Below, in pieces: positions 1 through 11,812 of a stretch of 64,000 nucleotides of DNA. The position numbers and the translations under genes are program-made. The first letter of the stretch is position 1; each line of letters starts with the position of its first letter. The notes beneath the pieces were generated by a model that saw nothing but the letters and a program-made list of their open reading frames with translations, did not search any database and was not told where the DNA came from. The DNA comes from Albula goreensis (taxonomy: Eukaryota; Chordata; Actinopteri; Albuliformes; Albulidae): the NCBI GenBank assembly GCA_022829145.1, contig CM040743.1, positions 23,410,646 to 23,474,645 on the forward strand, given 5' to 3'.

Positions 1-2234
1 CATCTTGTGGCACCGCCATGCAGCACTGTTGTTGTAGAAGAGGCATATGTTTTAGTTCCTCATTTCTGCTGTGTGTGCTGCATTAGATCAGGGTAGGCAG
101 AAACATGCCACATCCAAGCCCAGCCCAGCCCACACATCCAGCGCATGCTCATAGGAATGTCTCTCCCCATCTGTCTACAAAAGCAAAGAGCAGACGGTAA
201 ACGTTTTTGCAGTCCTCCTGCCGCTCTGCTATTTGCACGTCCAGAATTAGAAGCTGGTGGGCAGCCGTACAGGCACTCTGGCTGCGCCGAGCGGAGGCCG
301 GAGTGAGCTAACTCTGTGGTGGTGAGGCGAGCGGCTGCAGTCCACATGTCACGGCCCAACACTGCGAAGCTGACTATGAAATCTGTTTACACTCTGACAT
401 TTCGACACACCCTCACTGCCCTTACATCATGGCAGAATAAGTACGGCATTCAAAATCATAAGGACTGTACAGCGCAAAAAAAAATGTGGCTTGTGATCAA
501 ACTTGACATTATACAGAGAGTGACTGAGAAAGAAAACTTGTTAATGGGAAGTGTTGCCCTCACAGCTTTTCTTGTCCTAGGCAAAGACTGACAAATCATC
601 AATCTGTAAGTATGGTGAAAGTGAAGCTTTAGGTACTCAGACAAAAACTGACTTCTGCTTTGCAGAGGATGTACCTCAACATCTGCTTCCTTTATTCTTT
701 TACACTTCATTTATCCTTCACCAGGTGATAATAAAATAGGGTGCCCTTTCCATTACAAACATAAATCTTCAGTTTAACCAAAGCATTTTCCATATGAGCC
801 AATTATACAATATAAAATTCTGTGTGTCTTTGGCCTCATGGAGTTTAAAGGAGTTGTTTGTAAATGTTTGCTGATTGCATGGTTACTGCATTCATTGCCT
901 GTGTGTTTCCACAATGCTGCAACAGCATGTATTTTTTAAAACGCATTTCAATGGATATAGCAAATGCCATTCTGTCCAATCTGCAGGGCTCTATTCAGGC
1001 CTTACTTCCTTTCTCTGTGCACCTGTACTTCTTTTGAGTTCCCTGAGCTATAGCTTCCCAGGGTATAATGCTGTTTCCCTTCTCCGTTGTCAATAAAGAT
1101 GTAATGTCCAAATTCTGGCAAGAGGTTACATAGCATTCAGCGCAAGCAGCTGAAATAGCTTCATGATTTCAGCAGAGCTTGTTGCTATACCTACATTGCT
1201 GCAAAATCTGAATATGAGATCATGTCTCTCTGTGTGTTTATGAGGTTAAGGTAGCTTGGTACTCATTAGTCACTTGGCTGGTTCTCTTCAGGTATATTTT
1301 GTACCTATTTGTGTATTTGAACACTTAATATTATACAGTCTGTTATTATACTCTGGTTTTTATGGTTACAGACAATGCATGAACATTATACTGACTCATA
1401 AGTGAGCGGTCACCACATGAGTACCTGTGCTATGAGTGGCTAGATTTTTGTGCTACAAGTTAGGATGATTGTACTGTTTTTCCAAGTATCTTTTCTTCCA
1501 CAAATTAGTTTGAACTTGAACATGTTTTCTTACATATTTATTTTCATTCAGTTAAAAATGTAAAAACTGTAGCGCATGCCAAACCTATCATTATCTGTCT
1601 GCACATTATCTTATTATGTTAAACGGCTTTAAATGTACATTGATGTTTATTGCACATACTCACTGTTCTGTTCCATGTGTGGTACTCTCTACATAAGTTT
1701 TTAAAGCTAACTAATTAATGAAATAATGTGAGTGTAACGTAAGATTATTCCCCATCACCTGCATAACTATGTAACTTCAAATCTATACTATCCAAATCAA
1801 GCTGTGACTGAAGTAGTTAATCAGGTAGTTTCCATATGTGTTGTGATGTTTCTTCTTCACACACATGCATCATCAATGTAACATATGAAAAATTTACATT
1901 CCTGTAACTTCACGTATTCATTGAACAAGATCCCATTTATGTAGGGTTTGTTTTTCATTTGGCTGAACCTAAGAGGTTAATTTGAAGTCATGGATAACTA
2001 ACATGCTAATTGTATTATAATTTATATACTGAATTGATTTCATTTTGTTTCATTTTTTTCATCTGTTCAATCAAGCCAGATTGTCATCTTCTTACTGCCT
2101 CAATGTAAAACACTAGCAATACTGTGGTGGGTGGGACTTGTGCTCACATTCTTGGTGGTGTGTTTTAATTGGCTGACATTATCCAGTTCATGATAAAGGG
2201 TGGTACATGATATGTCTGTGGTTATGCCTTTCAG
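1..2234 (+). other. tgfbr2: tgfbr2 intron (3' part), 5' end outside window
   Basis: This stretch precedes the penultimate tgfbr2 coding exon and ends in the acceptor TTTCAG at 2229-2234. The exon expected upstream should encode the kinase segment ending in EMTSRCNAVG. I do not find it here, so the intron extends beyond the left edge. The DNA is AT-rich and unique-looking. The short open frames in it show no protein resemblance and no coding signature. The slightly GC-rich patch near 235-350 is too small to call a CpG island. Confidence 0.75.
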
Positions 2235-2359
2235 AGGTGAAAGATTATGAGCCCCCTTTTGGTAAGCTTCGAGAAAACCCCTGTGTTGAAAGTATGAAAG
2301 ACAGCGTGCTGCGGGACAGAGGACGCCCAGAAATCCCCAACACCTGGATGAACCATCAG
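2235..2359 (+). CDS. tgfbr2: tgfbr2 penultimate coding exon (kinase C-lobe)
   Basis: Exon of TGF-beta receptor type 2, the Ser/Thr kinase receptor that binds TGF-beta at the plasma membrane and phosphorylates the type I receptor. The first two bases complete a Glu codon split by the intron (phase 2), followed by 41 codons reading [34 protein letters not shown] and NTWMNHQ. This matches the human segment [24 protein letters not shown] and onward, residue for residue over most positions, which makes the family call firm. It belongs to kinase subdomains X-XI. The acceptor is TTTCAG. The donor is CAG|GTACCA, which is GT but weak at intron positions 4-5. One residue is missing relative to human (FGKL against FGSKV). 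Which fish tgfbr2 paralogue this is cannot be told from one exon. Confidence 0.95.
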
Positions 2360-2764
2360 GTACCATGCATACGCAAATGCGTTTTCACTCTCACACACAC
2401 TGAAACACACTGACAGACATCCATTAAAATACATGCATAAACATGCACATACACAGACACGGTTCACATACATACACACATGTACATGCACACACCCCAA
2501 ACATGTATGAATGCTCGCATGCATGAATTGTATGTATACAAGCTTACTCACATACACACTTGGCTACACTTGTTCACATTAGGAGGATTGAAGGCGGAGC
2601 CACAGCCAACCAATGATAGACATACAATTAAACTCATACAATTGTGACTGCCTGATTTACTGTCTTTGGGATTCGTACAAACAGAATTAGTTCATCCCTC
2701 TGTACCTTTCATTAACCATTCCCCCAACATTTAGCTTACTGTCCCTCTGTGGCTCCCCCTACAG
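2360..2764 (+). other. tgfbr2: last tgfbr2 intron with degenerate CA-rich repeat
   Basis: A 405-bp intron between the two tgfbr2 coding exons, phase 0, ending in CCCCTACAG at 2756-2764. From about 2386 to 2560 it is an interrupted CA-rich tract (CACACA, CATACA, CATGCA words), a decayed microsatellite. Nothing else is recognised. Confidence 0.9.
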
Positions 2765-2944
2765 GGAATCCAAATTGTGTGCTCCACCATCGATGACTGC
2801 TGGGACCAAGACGCTGAGGCTCGACTTACCGCGCAGTGTGTGGCCGAGCGCTTCAATGAGATGGAGCACCTGGACAAGCTGTCAGAACGGAGCTGCTCCC
2901 AGGAGAAGATCCCAGACGACTCCCCTGTGAGCGAAGGGAAATAG
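2765..2944 (+). CDS. tgfbr2: tgfbr2 last coding exon with stop
   Basis: Terminal coding exon, 59 codons plus TAG (2942-2944), starting [20 protein letters not shown] and continuing [10 protein letters not shown]. It forms the last helix of the kinase domain and the cytosolic C-terminal tail ([15 protein letters not shown], then SPVSEGK). Human TGFBR2 has [20 protein letters not shown] in the same place and an equally long 39-residue stretch after that arginine. The arginines in EAR and AERF correspond to human R528 and R537, sites of Loeys-Dietz syndrome substitutions from literature knowledge, and both are intact here. The tail end (SPVSEGK) differs from human (SLNTTK), as expected for a loosely constrained tail. 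No frameshift is seen. Confidence 0.96.
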   Translation, partial: GIQIVCSTIDDCWDQDAEARLTAQCVAERFNEMEHLDKLSERSCSQEKIPDDSPVSEGK

Positions 2945-3760
2945 GCCCCGCCTCCTCTCTGCTCCCAGTATGTTGGAGGGGGGGCTAGTTACAGCAGCTC
3001 AGCTACTCAGCTGTCTTTCAGTCTCACTCACATCTATGTTCCTGGTCTGGGGAAATGCCAAAACTCTCTAGGCACATCACCATGGATTTGGGAAGGGAAA
3101 AAGAACTGATCAGATAGACTTTTTCTTTGTTCTTCAAAATATTCCAAAGAAAGGTGAACAATAGGCTGACTGAAATATAAGACCAAATTAATTAATGATG
3201 TTTGCACTTTATCAAATGTCTATCCATACCAGTCAATGTATTAAATGCATTCACTGATATTTTATCATGATGATATTTTGGGTTAATGCTCTGGCGGGTA
3301 CCCTTTCTGTGACCCTCCCACTTCTGTGTCAAAGCAGGGCTCAGATTATATTTGTAACACTAATAATAATCTGGCATGTTTCAGTTTGGCAGTTTTAATA
3401 GCCAGTGAACTGAAACTGGCAAGCAAACACGGGGGACTCTGAGATGGACTGGAGCCGAATAAGATGCTGAAGGGAAGCATTTGACTTGTTAAAGAACAAG
3501 GCCCGAGTGACTGAGGAAATAAAGTGCCCCAAAGTGGGAAAAAGACTATATACCAAAATACTATGAAAAAGGGAAATAAAATTCTTTTTAAAAGACTCCA
3601 AACTGGAAATCAAGCTTACTGTTCATTCGGCAGCATTTTTTATTACTCTCACAAGAGAAGAGACAAAACCCTGCCTCTTCAAAGAACCGCTTGATTCTGT
3701 TGTTTATGTAATATTTCCAGACTAATGAATAAAGATATGCTGTATTTACTCAAAATATTG
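2945..3760 (+). other. tgfbr2: tgfbr2 3' UTR (extent inferred)
   Basis: AT-rich sequence following the stop. AATAAA hexamers occur at 3518-3523, 3575-3580 and 3728-3733, with a further one at 4062-4067. The 3728 site is followed by T/GT-rich sequence (TTGGTTTTGTCC near 3759), the usual downstream element, so a main cleavage site near 3750-3760 is plausible. Vertebrate tgfbr2 3' UTRs are often longer, so the transcript could continue to or beyond the 4062 signal. The real end needs transcript data. Confidence 0.5.
3728..3733 (+). promoter_or_regulatory. candidate polyadenylation signal of tgfbr2
   Basis: Canonical AATAAA about 785 bases after the tgfbr2 stop, with a GT/T-rich stretch 25-40 bases downstream. 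Alternatives are at 3518, 3575 and 4062. Confidence 0.45.
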
Positions 3761-6700
3761 GTTTTGTCCACTCAGCAGTTAGATTCATGTTTTTATTGTT
3801 ATCATGTTATCATGAGTGTGTATTCATTTTCCATTCAAACATTTCCCAAAAACCTGTAGCAGTACTTTAGCAATATTTTTTGTTTTGTTTAATGAAGTTT
3901 CCAATTGACTTTTTTGTTATTTTTCTTTGAGTTCACAAACCCAAATGATTTTGCATTGAATCAAGTCTACCTAGCCAATCAGTCTTGGCTCTCAAAGTTT
4001 GCACTACATTCTTGAACTTATTTCCACTCGATGGATAAAGAAGCTGATTCACCATCTGTGCAATAAAATCAATTTGCTTCTCTTCTTTCAGTTGAGAAAG
4101 TGTTAGTGGTATGAGGAGGACTGCACAATTTTTATAGTTGTGTCTCTCTCAGTGGCCACCGTGGGTGATTATCCACAAATATGGAGGAATGTGAGAACTT
4201 CCTGGAATGAGTTTCATAGGAAAAATGAATAAGAGATGCTGGCAGATGTGACACTTTAAAATTTCAAGCCTCGACTCATAGTAGATAATTCTGCTCATTT
4301 GAGTGTGTTGGTGTCAACCTCCTGTGTGTCAAAAGAGATGTCAATTAATCCTCATGTTTAATACCTTTTTCATTGTTTCTCATTGCAGAGTATGAATGCC
4401 TTAGATTAGCAGTGTTAAGGAACAAAACATAACAGTGTTGCAGGTTCAAATGTTGAGTGCTGCGGTCCAGAGCCAATTTAGACAGTCATATATTATGTGG
4501 ATGAAATATAAAAAGGTTGTGTCAGTCAGCTTGCATAAGGCCTGTTGTTATTCTTATTTTATTATTTAATAACAAGTTATGTTATCATAAAAAGGATTCT
4601 TTGAAAATGGCATTTTGGTTTACAAATTTTGTAGCTCACTCCACCAGAAAAAAACAGTACTGAGTCTCAGCGAGTATCAATGAAATTTATTCCTGGGGGA
4701 ATTGAAGATGAGGAAGAAACATCTTCCTTGCATCCAGAAAAGTTTGGCATTTCTATACCTTTTTAAATCCAGTTCTTTACTCTGCTGTAAGTCCCAGTGA
4801 GCGCTGGCACCAATACTCAAAACATGCCTTTGGGGAAAATGTCTGTTACACTGCTTAACTCCCCTTGAGTGTCTGGAATACCCTTCCAGCAATTTCCTCT
4901 CACAATTACTGATGTCATGAGAATCCCTGCTGCTGCCAGACTTTTTTCTCTTGTTCAGTCTTGTTAGTTTCCTTTTAGCAGACTGCAAACCACACTGACA
5001 TCATAAGGCTTCTCTACTGCCAGACTAAATCAAAGGTGGACTTTTAAACTGGACACTTGGGTCGTCATATGTTGCCTTCTCTTTGTGCAGCTTGATAGAC
5101 AGATAAAGCAAACTAATAATTTGGCTTTTTTTGGTAGCAATATCACCCAGTTTTCCGGGGTCATCTGTGCTGATGGGAATTTAGGATTTCCAAAATATTT
5201 TTCTGCTCGTCTGCTGGAGTTTTTTTCTCAACACTGATGTATTTCCTTTTATTGGAAAATGTTATTGGCTTGTTTTCCTCATTTATTTTTATTTCGGCCA
5301 ACACATTGCAATATCTGTGGTTAATAACTATACTCCACATAGTTCTGAAGACTAATTCTGAAGTCTAAATTGTGATGGCAAAACAAAAAGGCAGGTTTAA
5401 GAGGAAAATGTCTGCCAATGTATCCCCCTACTCTACTGCGCAGCTGAATTGTTGTCTCTTACTGTTGTTTGCTGCCACCTGTTGGTGTCTCTTACATAAG
5501 GCAGCTAACCACAAAGCACTGTATTTAAGTCAAAGATTTAAGAATCAGGCCTACAGATGTGGAGGCCTAATCATTCCATGAATCTTAAAGTATATTCTCT
5601 AGCTCAATGCTTGATAGCACGCTATGTCCCGCTTGAGCCCTGTATGAGTACTTTTATCTTTTATGTTTTCATTTTCAGAAAGCACTGTGTCATTAAGCAT
5701 CTAATTTTATATGGCAAAACCTGCTTAAATTGCACATTTTCTTCTGTATTTTCATGGAGCATTGATTTCTTTGATCCATTGTTCTCTGCCTTATAGGACC
5801 TTATGATGAGAATTTCCAGTAGGCAGAGCAGAAGGGTGATTTTTTGCTTTGACCCATCATCATCATCATTAAGACAAGTTTGGCAATGTTAAATGACGAG
5901 TAAAGTTTCAATGCAAACATCTGTGTGGTGCTTTGTGGAGAACAAACTCTGTTTCTGATCTGTATCAGTAAATGGCTGCCCTGCCTTACTTGGCCACTAG
6001 GGGGTGATTCTTGCAGTTCTGATGATGATGTTTGTGTGTCAGGCAAGCCTGTTGCATAGTGATAATAAACAGTATCTCGATATGTCTGGATATTGACAAC
6101 AACAATGAGAAGGATAAATGCCTAACTAATTACAGTGGTATCTCTTCATATCCCTGAATGTACATGCAGGACTGGTGAATTGATATCAGATCTCTTTTTG
6201 ACAGCCATGTTCCCGAGAGATTATTATAACACCAGAAATATTTAAACAATTGTACCTTCAAAACAGCAACTTTCCAGAAAATTTGAAAATCTTTTCATTA
6301 TTATATTATATTCCATTACATGAGACAAGTTTTAGTCATGGTTTTTGGATTAATTAGTTGTCACAGATGCATTGAACACCGACAGTGCAGAAGCCGTTTT
6401 CTGGCTTTTGCAGGCTTTCTGTTCATGTATCAGAGTCAAAAAAGGAGCTAGGAGAGTTTTTCAATGCCATTCATAAGATTTGATGTTCTGTGCCTTGATA
6501 GCTTTTAATTTTTGCTCAAATAAAAGCGTTAGCCACTGAAAAACATCAGTGATACAGATCGTGTTAGGTGGTGAAAATGACCAGGGGTAAAAGAAAAAAA
6601 CCACAAAGTTTGTGCCTGTTCTGTTCTGCGCACGTGTTCGGAACTGCCTTGTATCTTATCTCTTTCAGCCTCCTCACTATGGCCAAGGATGAAGCAGATG

Positions 6701-8397
6701 GTATAATGACAAGTGGAGAAAGAGAAGACTCACCCCATGCTGGGAATCACATGGATCCCTACACAGTACTGCCAACATGACTGGCCTTGACCAGCCTGTC
6801 AGCATAATGTTTTTGACATAATGGCTGTGCTGCACAGACTTTAGTAGCCATGAGGTATACTGTACCTTGCTGACATCCTCGATAAGGAATTAGTGTTGAT
6901 CCCATGAGAAAAGTTCTTAACATGAAGCGATGAATTAAAATATACTACAGCTGTGTCGCTGGAAAATATGTAGCATGTAAGCTAAGTCCTCCGGGGCGAA
7001 GGAATTGCTGTGCAAATAATTCCATAAATGTATGCACGTATGAATTTAAGTCTTTTGAAGACAGAGTTAGAGCTCATTCCCCGGGGTGAGTTTAGTATAA
7101 GCTCCTTGAGCATGCATTCTCAGGGGTGTGTGCCTTTCTGTTTCATTTTGGTGCTCCATGCTATGCAAGCAGCGAGAGATTGGATGTTCTTTTGGTGGGA
7201 GGAAAAGACAGGGAGGAAAGTAGCAGCTGGGTTGGAAAATTGTTTACTGAAGGCAGTAGGGTGTGCCTCCTGGAGCTACGAAAGACGTTACCCAAATAGT
7301 TTTTTTTTTCTTAGGTGAATGCTTTCCCAATGACTCTTTGTCCTTCAGGCATCGTTGCTGTCACTTTCGAGCGCAAATGTCTGTTGTGGTTTTCTGGATC
7401 CTCTTTGAAAAAACAACAAAGCTTGAGTCACAAAGTCTGTTTGGGAGACCTGGAGGTTTTCTCATCTCTTGTATGTTTGTGCCGGGTTCTTCCTTTTTAT
7501 TGTGCCAAATAGCAGGGGACTATAATCGACTTTGTAGATAGCACCTGTACTTTTGTACAAAATAAACAGAACTTTGAGAAACAATAAAGGGAAAGGAGAA
7601 AGTGGGGATGTGTTGGCTGAGGCTCTCGGTAAAATTAAAGCTACAGTGGCCCAGAGACAGAACTGCCCCAATTTCGCCTGGGAAGGTGAAACCTCCTTTT
7701 CTTCCTCCATTTACTTGCTTTTGACCTTTGTTTATTACTTGCATAACTAAGTAATGATTGCTCCTGTTACTCATTTACACACAGTCATAACTAACCACTG
7801 GTTACTTATAAAGGCCTTGTACTGGTAGAGCTGGTGGTTACTCACAAGTTTTATGTGGGTCAATGCAAACCTCTGTGGCTTTTGTGGCTGTTTCTGTCAT
7901 CCCTGCTCACAGTACTGCTTTAGGCCATCTCCTTTAGATAAACCTCCTTAATAATAACAGAGAGGGCACACATATTATATGATGCTTTGAAAACATGCAA
8001 CCTGCTAACAGGTCTCAGAGGATACTATGACAGTGGTCCACAAATTATATGTATCTGTGAGGCTTTATCAGTTTACACCTTGCTGTAATTCAACTACATT
8101 TAGTGTTAGACAACAGTCATTGTCATTTCATTGTTGTCAAAAGTGGGATTTTTTTGCTGTTTTAATGTCATATTGGCTGTATTTATTATACTGATTCTGC
8201 TGCAGCCTGCCTGAGCCCCAGGCTCTGTAGAGCAGAGGGGCTGGAGAAAAGTAGGCTGATCTGGTGTGTGATGTGATGAAAGATCCTTGTTCAGGGCCCC
8301 CACTGCCTTCCACATCAAAAATCAAGACTTGAATGAGCTGAGCTTTGCCCTGCTGCGAGAGGTAGGAACCACTCTGCAGGGGATCCTGAAAAAATGT

Positions 8398-8398
<1 letters not shown>
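3761..8398. other. intergenic, no gene recognised
   Basis: AT-rich, non-repetitive DNA between tgfbr2 and the first long CA repeat. The open frames are all short (about 60-113 codons), lack recognisable domains and are not flanked by convincing splice sites that would link them. Small features are CATCATCATCATCATT near 5858, a T-tract at 7301-7310, and an AATAAA at 4062-4067 that may still belong to tgfbr2. I found no gadl1-like (PLP decarboxylase) exon. Confidence 0.6.

Positions 8399-8466
<68 letters not shown>
8399..8466. repeat. (CA)34 microsatellite
   Basis: An uninterrupted CA dinucleotide run of 68 bases, followed by a short imperfect CACACACTCACGCACAC tail. The open frames read across it (poly-His-Thr or poly-Cys-Val) are artefacts of the repeat. 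It is likely length-polymorphic. Confidence 0.98.
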
Positions 8467-8469
<3 letters not shown>

Positions 8470-11400
8470 CACACACACTCACGCACACTTGGTCACACAT
8501 ACATCAACATCCTTGACAAGTAGTGGTAAAAATATTCACAATTTAAGAACACAAAGGCATACAAATGTGCTGTCCGTATTAGTGAACTCTCACAACGTTG
8601 AGATTCAGTCAAGCATGCATGAGGTGGAAGAGAGTGCATTGAAAGTAATTTGCACCACATTTGCACTACAGGCCCCTATATCTAATTCATCCCCTTGATT
8701 AGTCAAGTTCAGGAAGTCATTGGAAGAGATGACTCTGGAAGAATAATTGGGTCGATTTTACTACAAGCATTCTGCATAGCCATTAAGGACCCTAATTGGG
8801 GACAAACTTTTCTTAATCAAATTACAGATGATTTGTTCCCCCCTGGCTTTTTACTGCAGGTCGATCCCACTGGGCCTCTCTGTGTATGCTCATTGCCTCT
8901 GTGGCATCAAGTCATTAAGGAGGGGTCAACAAGGGACAGTGGTTTAATAACCCCATTTCCTCATCTCTGCGCTCGTCTTTCTCTCTCAATCTGATGTCCA
9001 CACTTCTCGCTCTTCTTCCTCATTTTGTAAAACTGACTAACGAACATTACTGACTGGTCTAGACATATTCATGCAGTTTTCTTTTGTAACCAATACAATA
9101 ATTGACCTTCAATCTGGGAAAATGTATTGTATATTATTATGAATTGAGTCTTATCAGGATACACTATGTACAGTGTATGTCCCATTGAGCCAATATGTCA
9201 CATCAAGCCAATATAAGAGTCTGATATTCAGTGCTACTTCTGTCATGCCGACTAATTCTGCTCAAGTCTGAATGAATGACAAGGCCACTCTGTTGACAAC
9301 AGACATATTGATGGTCATTGCTTTTGACCGGTCATTCACCTTCCAGCTCTCAGCTCTGGCAATGTGAGAATCAAATACATGCCCACAAAGCAGTGCACAG
9401 CAGGGAAGATTATTGCCACCATCCAATTACAAAGTGCAGAGACATTGCAAAGAGGTAGTGTGGGGAACTGGGTGGTATTCATTTCTTCTCTGTCAAAGGG
9501 CTGTCTGAAAAAGGGGAAAATACCAATGGTGTCAAAATGTTCACTTCAGCGGATTTAGAAGGTTGAAGAAGCAGTGTAAAAGTCAACCTCATCCACTGGG
9601 AAACTTGTCATTCTGTGTTCATGGAGAAAATAATGATTTCCTTACAGGGAGCATAAACAAATAATATTGAAATTCCATGAAAAGAGATTCTTTTATGATT
9701 CCTCTGGCATGCACAGGTGATTTATTTTGTGCTGAGTGACTTTCATAGTTCCAGTGATTCAGTGAGGATGTGGGTTATGAGAGATTTAAGTGTTACTGCA
9801 TTATTAGAAGCATGGTACATGATGAGATTGAACACAACACATTTTAATTATATTGTAGTCTTGTACAAATATATTATAGCATCCAACAACAGGGATACTT
9901 AGGTTTGGGTGCATATCTCTGACTTGGTAATACAGTTTACAGTCTGACCTTGGGTCACACTTCTGTGACAAGAGAAGTCAATTTTGGTTGTAGTGGGGTA
10001 CTGCCACTGATCTGAGATCAGAGTTTGAGTCTATTCCATAATAATTTAATAATTTTTTCAAGGTTAGACACAGATTGACAGCCATTATAATACTATGTAT
10101 AATTTAAGAATCAGTTAATAAAAACTGCATACATATGTGAGTTGACCAAAGTGAATTCCAATGTTAATAAGAGGAAAAGGCCTGGACACTAAAAAGACTC
10201 CAAGCCACTTTATCAATATTTGATTAGTAATATTTGTTTAACCAGGTGTCCTACATATTTCTTTTAATATTGAATTATTAAATTGCATTTATTAACTTAA
10301 TTAAAATTGTGGAGTAAACTTATTTTGTCTTATTTTTACTTCATTTTCAGATTCGAAACTTCTTCATTTTCAGATTAGAACAAAAATAACTTATTTTGTT
10401 TTGTGAAATAAAATGAATTTTGTGAGCTTTTCAAGGAATACAGACATGATAGCATTTGTCACCACTGACAGTTTGAAAAATGGAGGAATATTTTTCAACC
10501 TTTAGAAGATTTTTTTTTCACTGGGATGACATTAGCCTTTTTTTCATTGAAACCCATATGTGGCAGAGATAATAGACTATCACCCTGGTGGCCATTTGGC
10601 TATTTTAGTTGAAACAGGCTCTTGGCAGGCAAAACACATGGAGAGTTTTATTATATTGGGGTTGAAGAAGGTTTTCCAATGGTTTCAATACAATATGTTT
10701 CATAAAGGAAGATCACAATAGAAGATTTTTGTTTCAAAAATAAGAACAAGAACACAATTAGATTTCAACTTATCATTATCAGTTGTATTGTGATGATTCT
10801 TATGATCATTGTAATACTTTTGAATGTGCTTATCATCATGGATATGTCGATTATTGCTGGTTGTTGTTGTAAAAAACAGTATCTTATCATCATTATTATA
10901 GATACTAGTTATGATTACCTTTAATTTTCTGAAATTGTTATGATTTTCAGAAAGGCACAGAAGTTCAATACATGAGCTTCAATTTTTTTTCCGAGGAGAT
11001 GAGGTTGGCGGAGCAGAACACATGACTAGGCAGGAGTTAATTTGGACAGAAAATATCTGAGAACCATCAAACACAAAAGGGAAAAGCAAAATCCTATTGA
11101 TCGCAGAAACCCCCTGGACATGTGCAGCCAGTCTCAAATCAATGCTTCATCAAGAGCGCACCTTCATTTTTTCGATAAAAGCATAAGTGCGCCATAGCTT
11201 CTCTTAAAATGGCTCTTTCATTACAAATAACAGGTGTCAGCACAGCCCTGAAAATTAGCTGCTGAAAAAAAAGGTTATGTGTAATGATTGTGCTGGGTGT
11301 TTATCTGGAATGAAGATGAACAGGTGGACAGTGAGCACATACCAGTCATACTGGGATTAACTGACCACTGTGGTGTTGTGATGACTCTCTGGCCCCCACA

Positions 11401-11703
11401 CACAGAGTCCTGTTTGTGCTGGAGGAATGGGCAGGATTGGGCAGACTGTGGCTCACAGTTGGATGTACCTTGCCCCACGCTGGGTGCATGATGCCCTGGG
11501 TGAAATTGGATGATGATGATGGTCTAAAGCAGCTGACCGGAGCACTCTGTTTGTTCATGCTGAAAAGTGGCATAGGTAAAATTGGGCCATGACCTTGGCT
11601 GGTGGAAGACTGGCTTTATACTGTTTTCCTTCTCAAATAGTTTCACTGCTGAGAGCAAGCACTTTGATTCAGATTGGATGGACACTAAGGTAAGACTCTG
11701 TAT

Positions 11704-11812
<109 letters not shown>

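Noticed and set aside
8396-8523. His-Thr or Cys-Val repeat proteins over the CA/TG tracts
   Set aside because: Pure translation artefacts of dinucleotide microsatellites; the same applies at 15161, 33829 and 50893.
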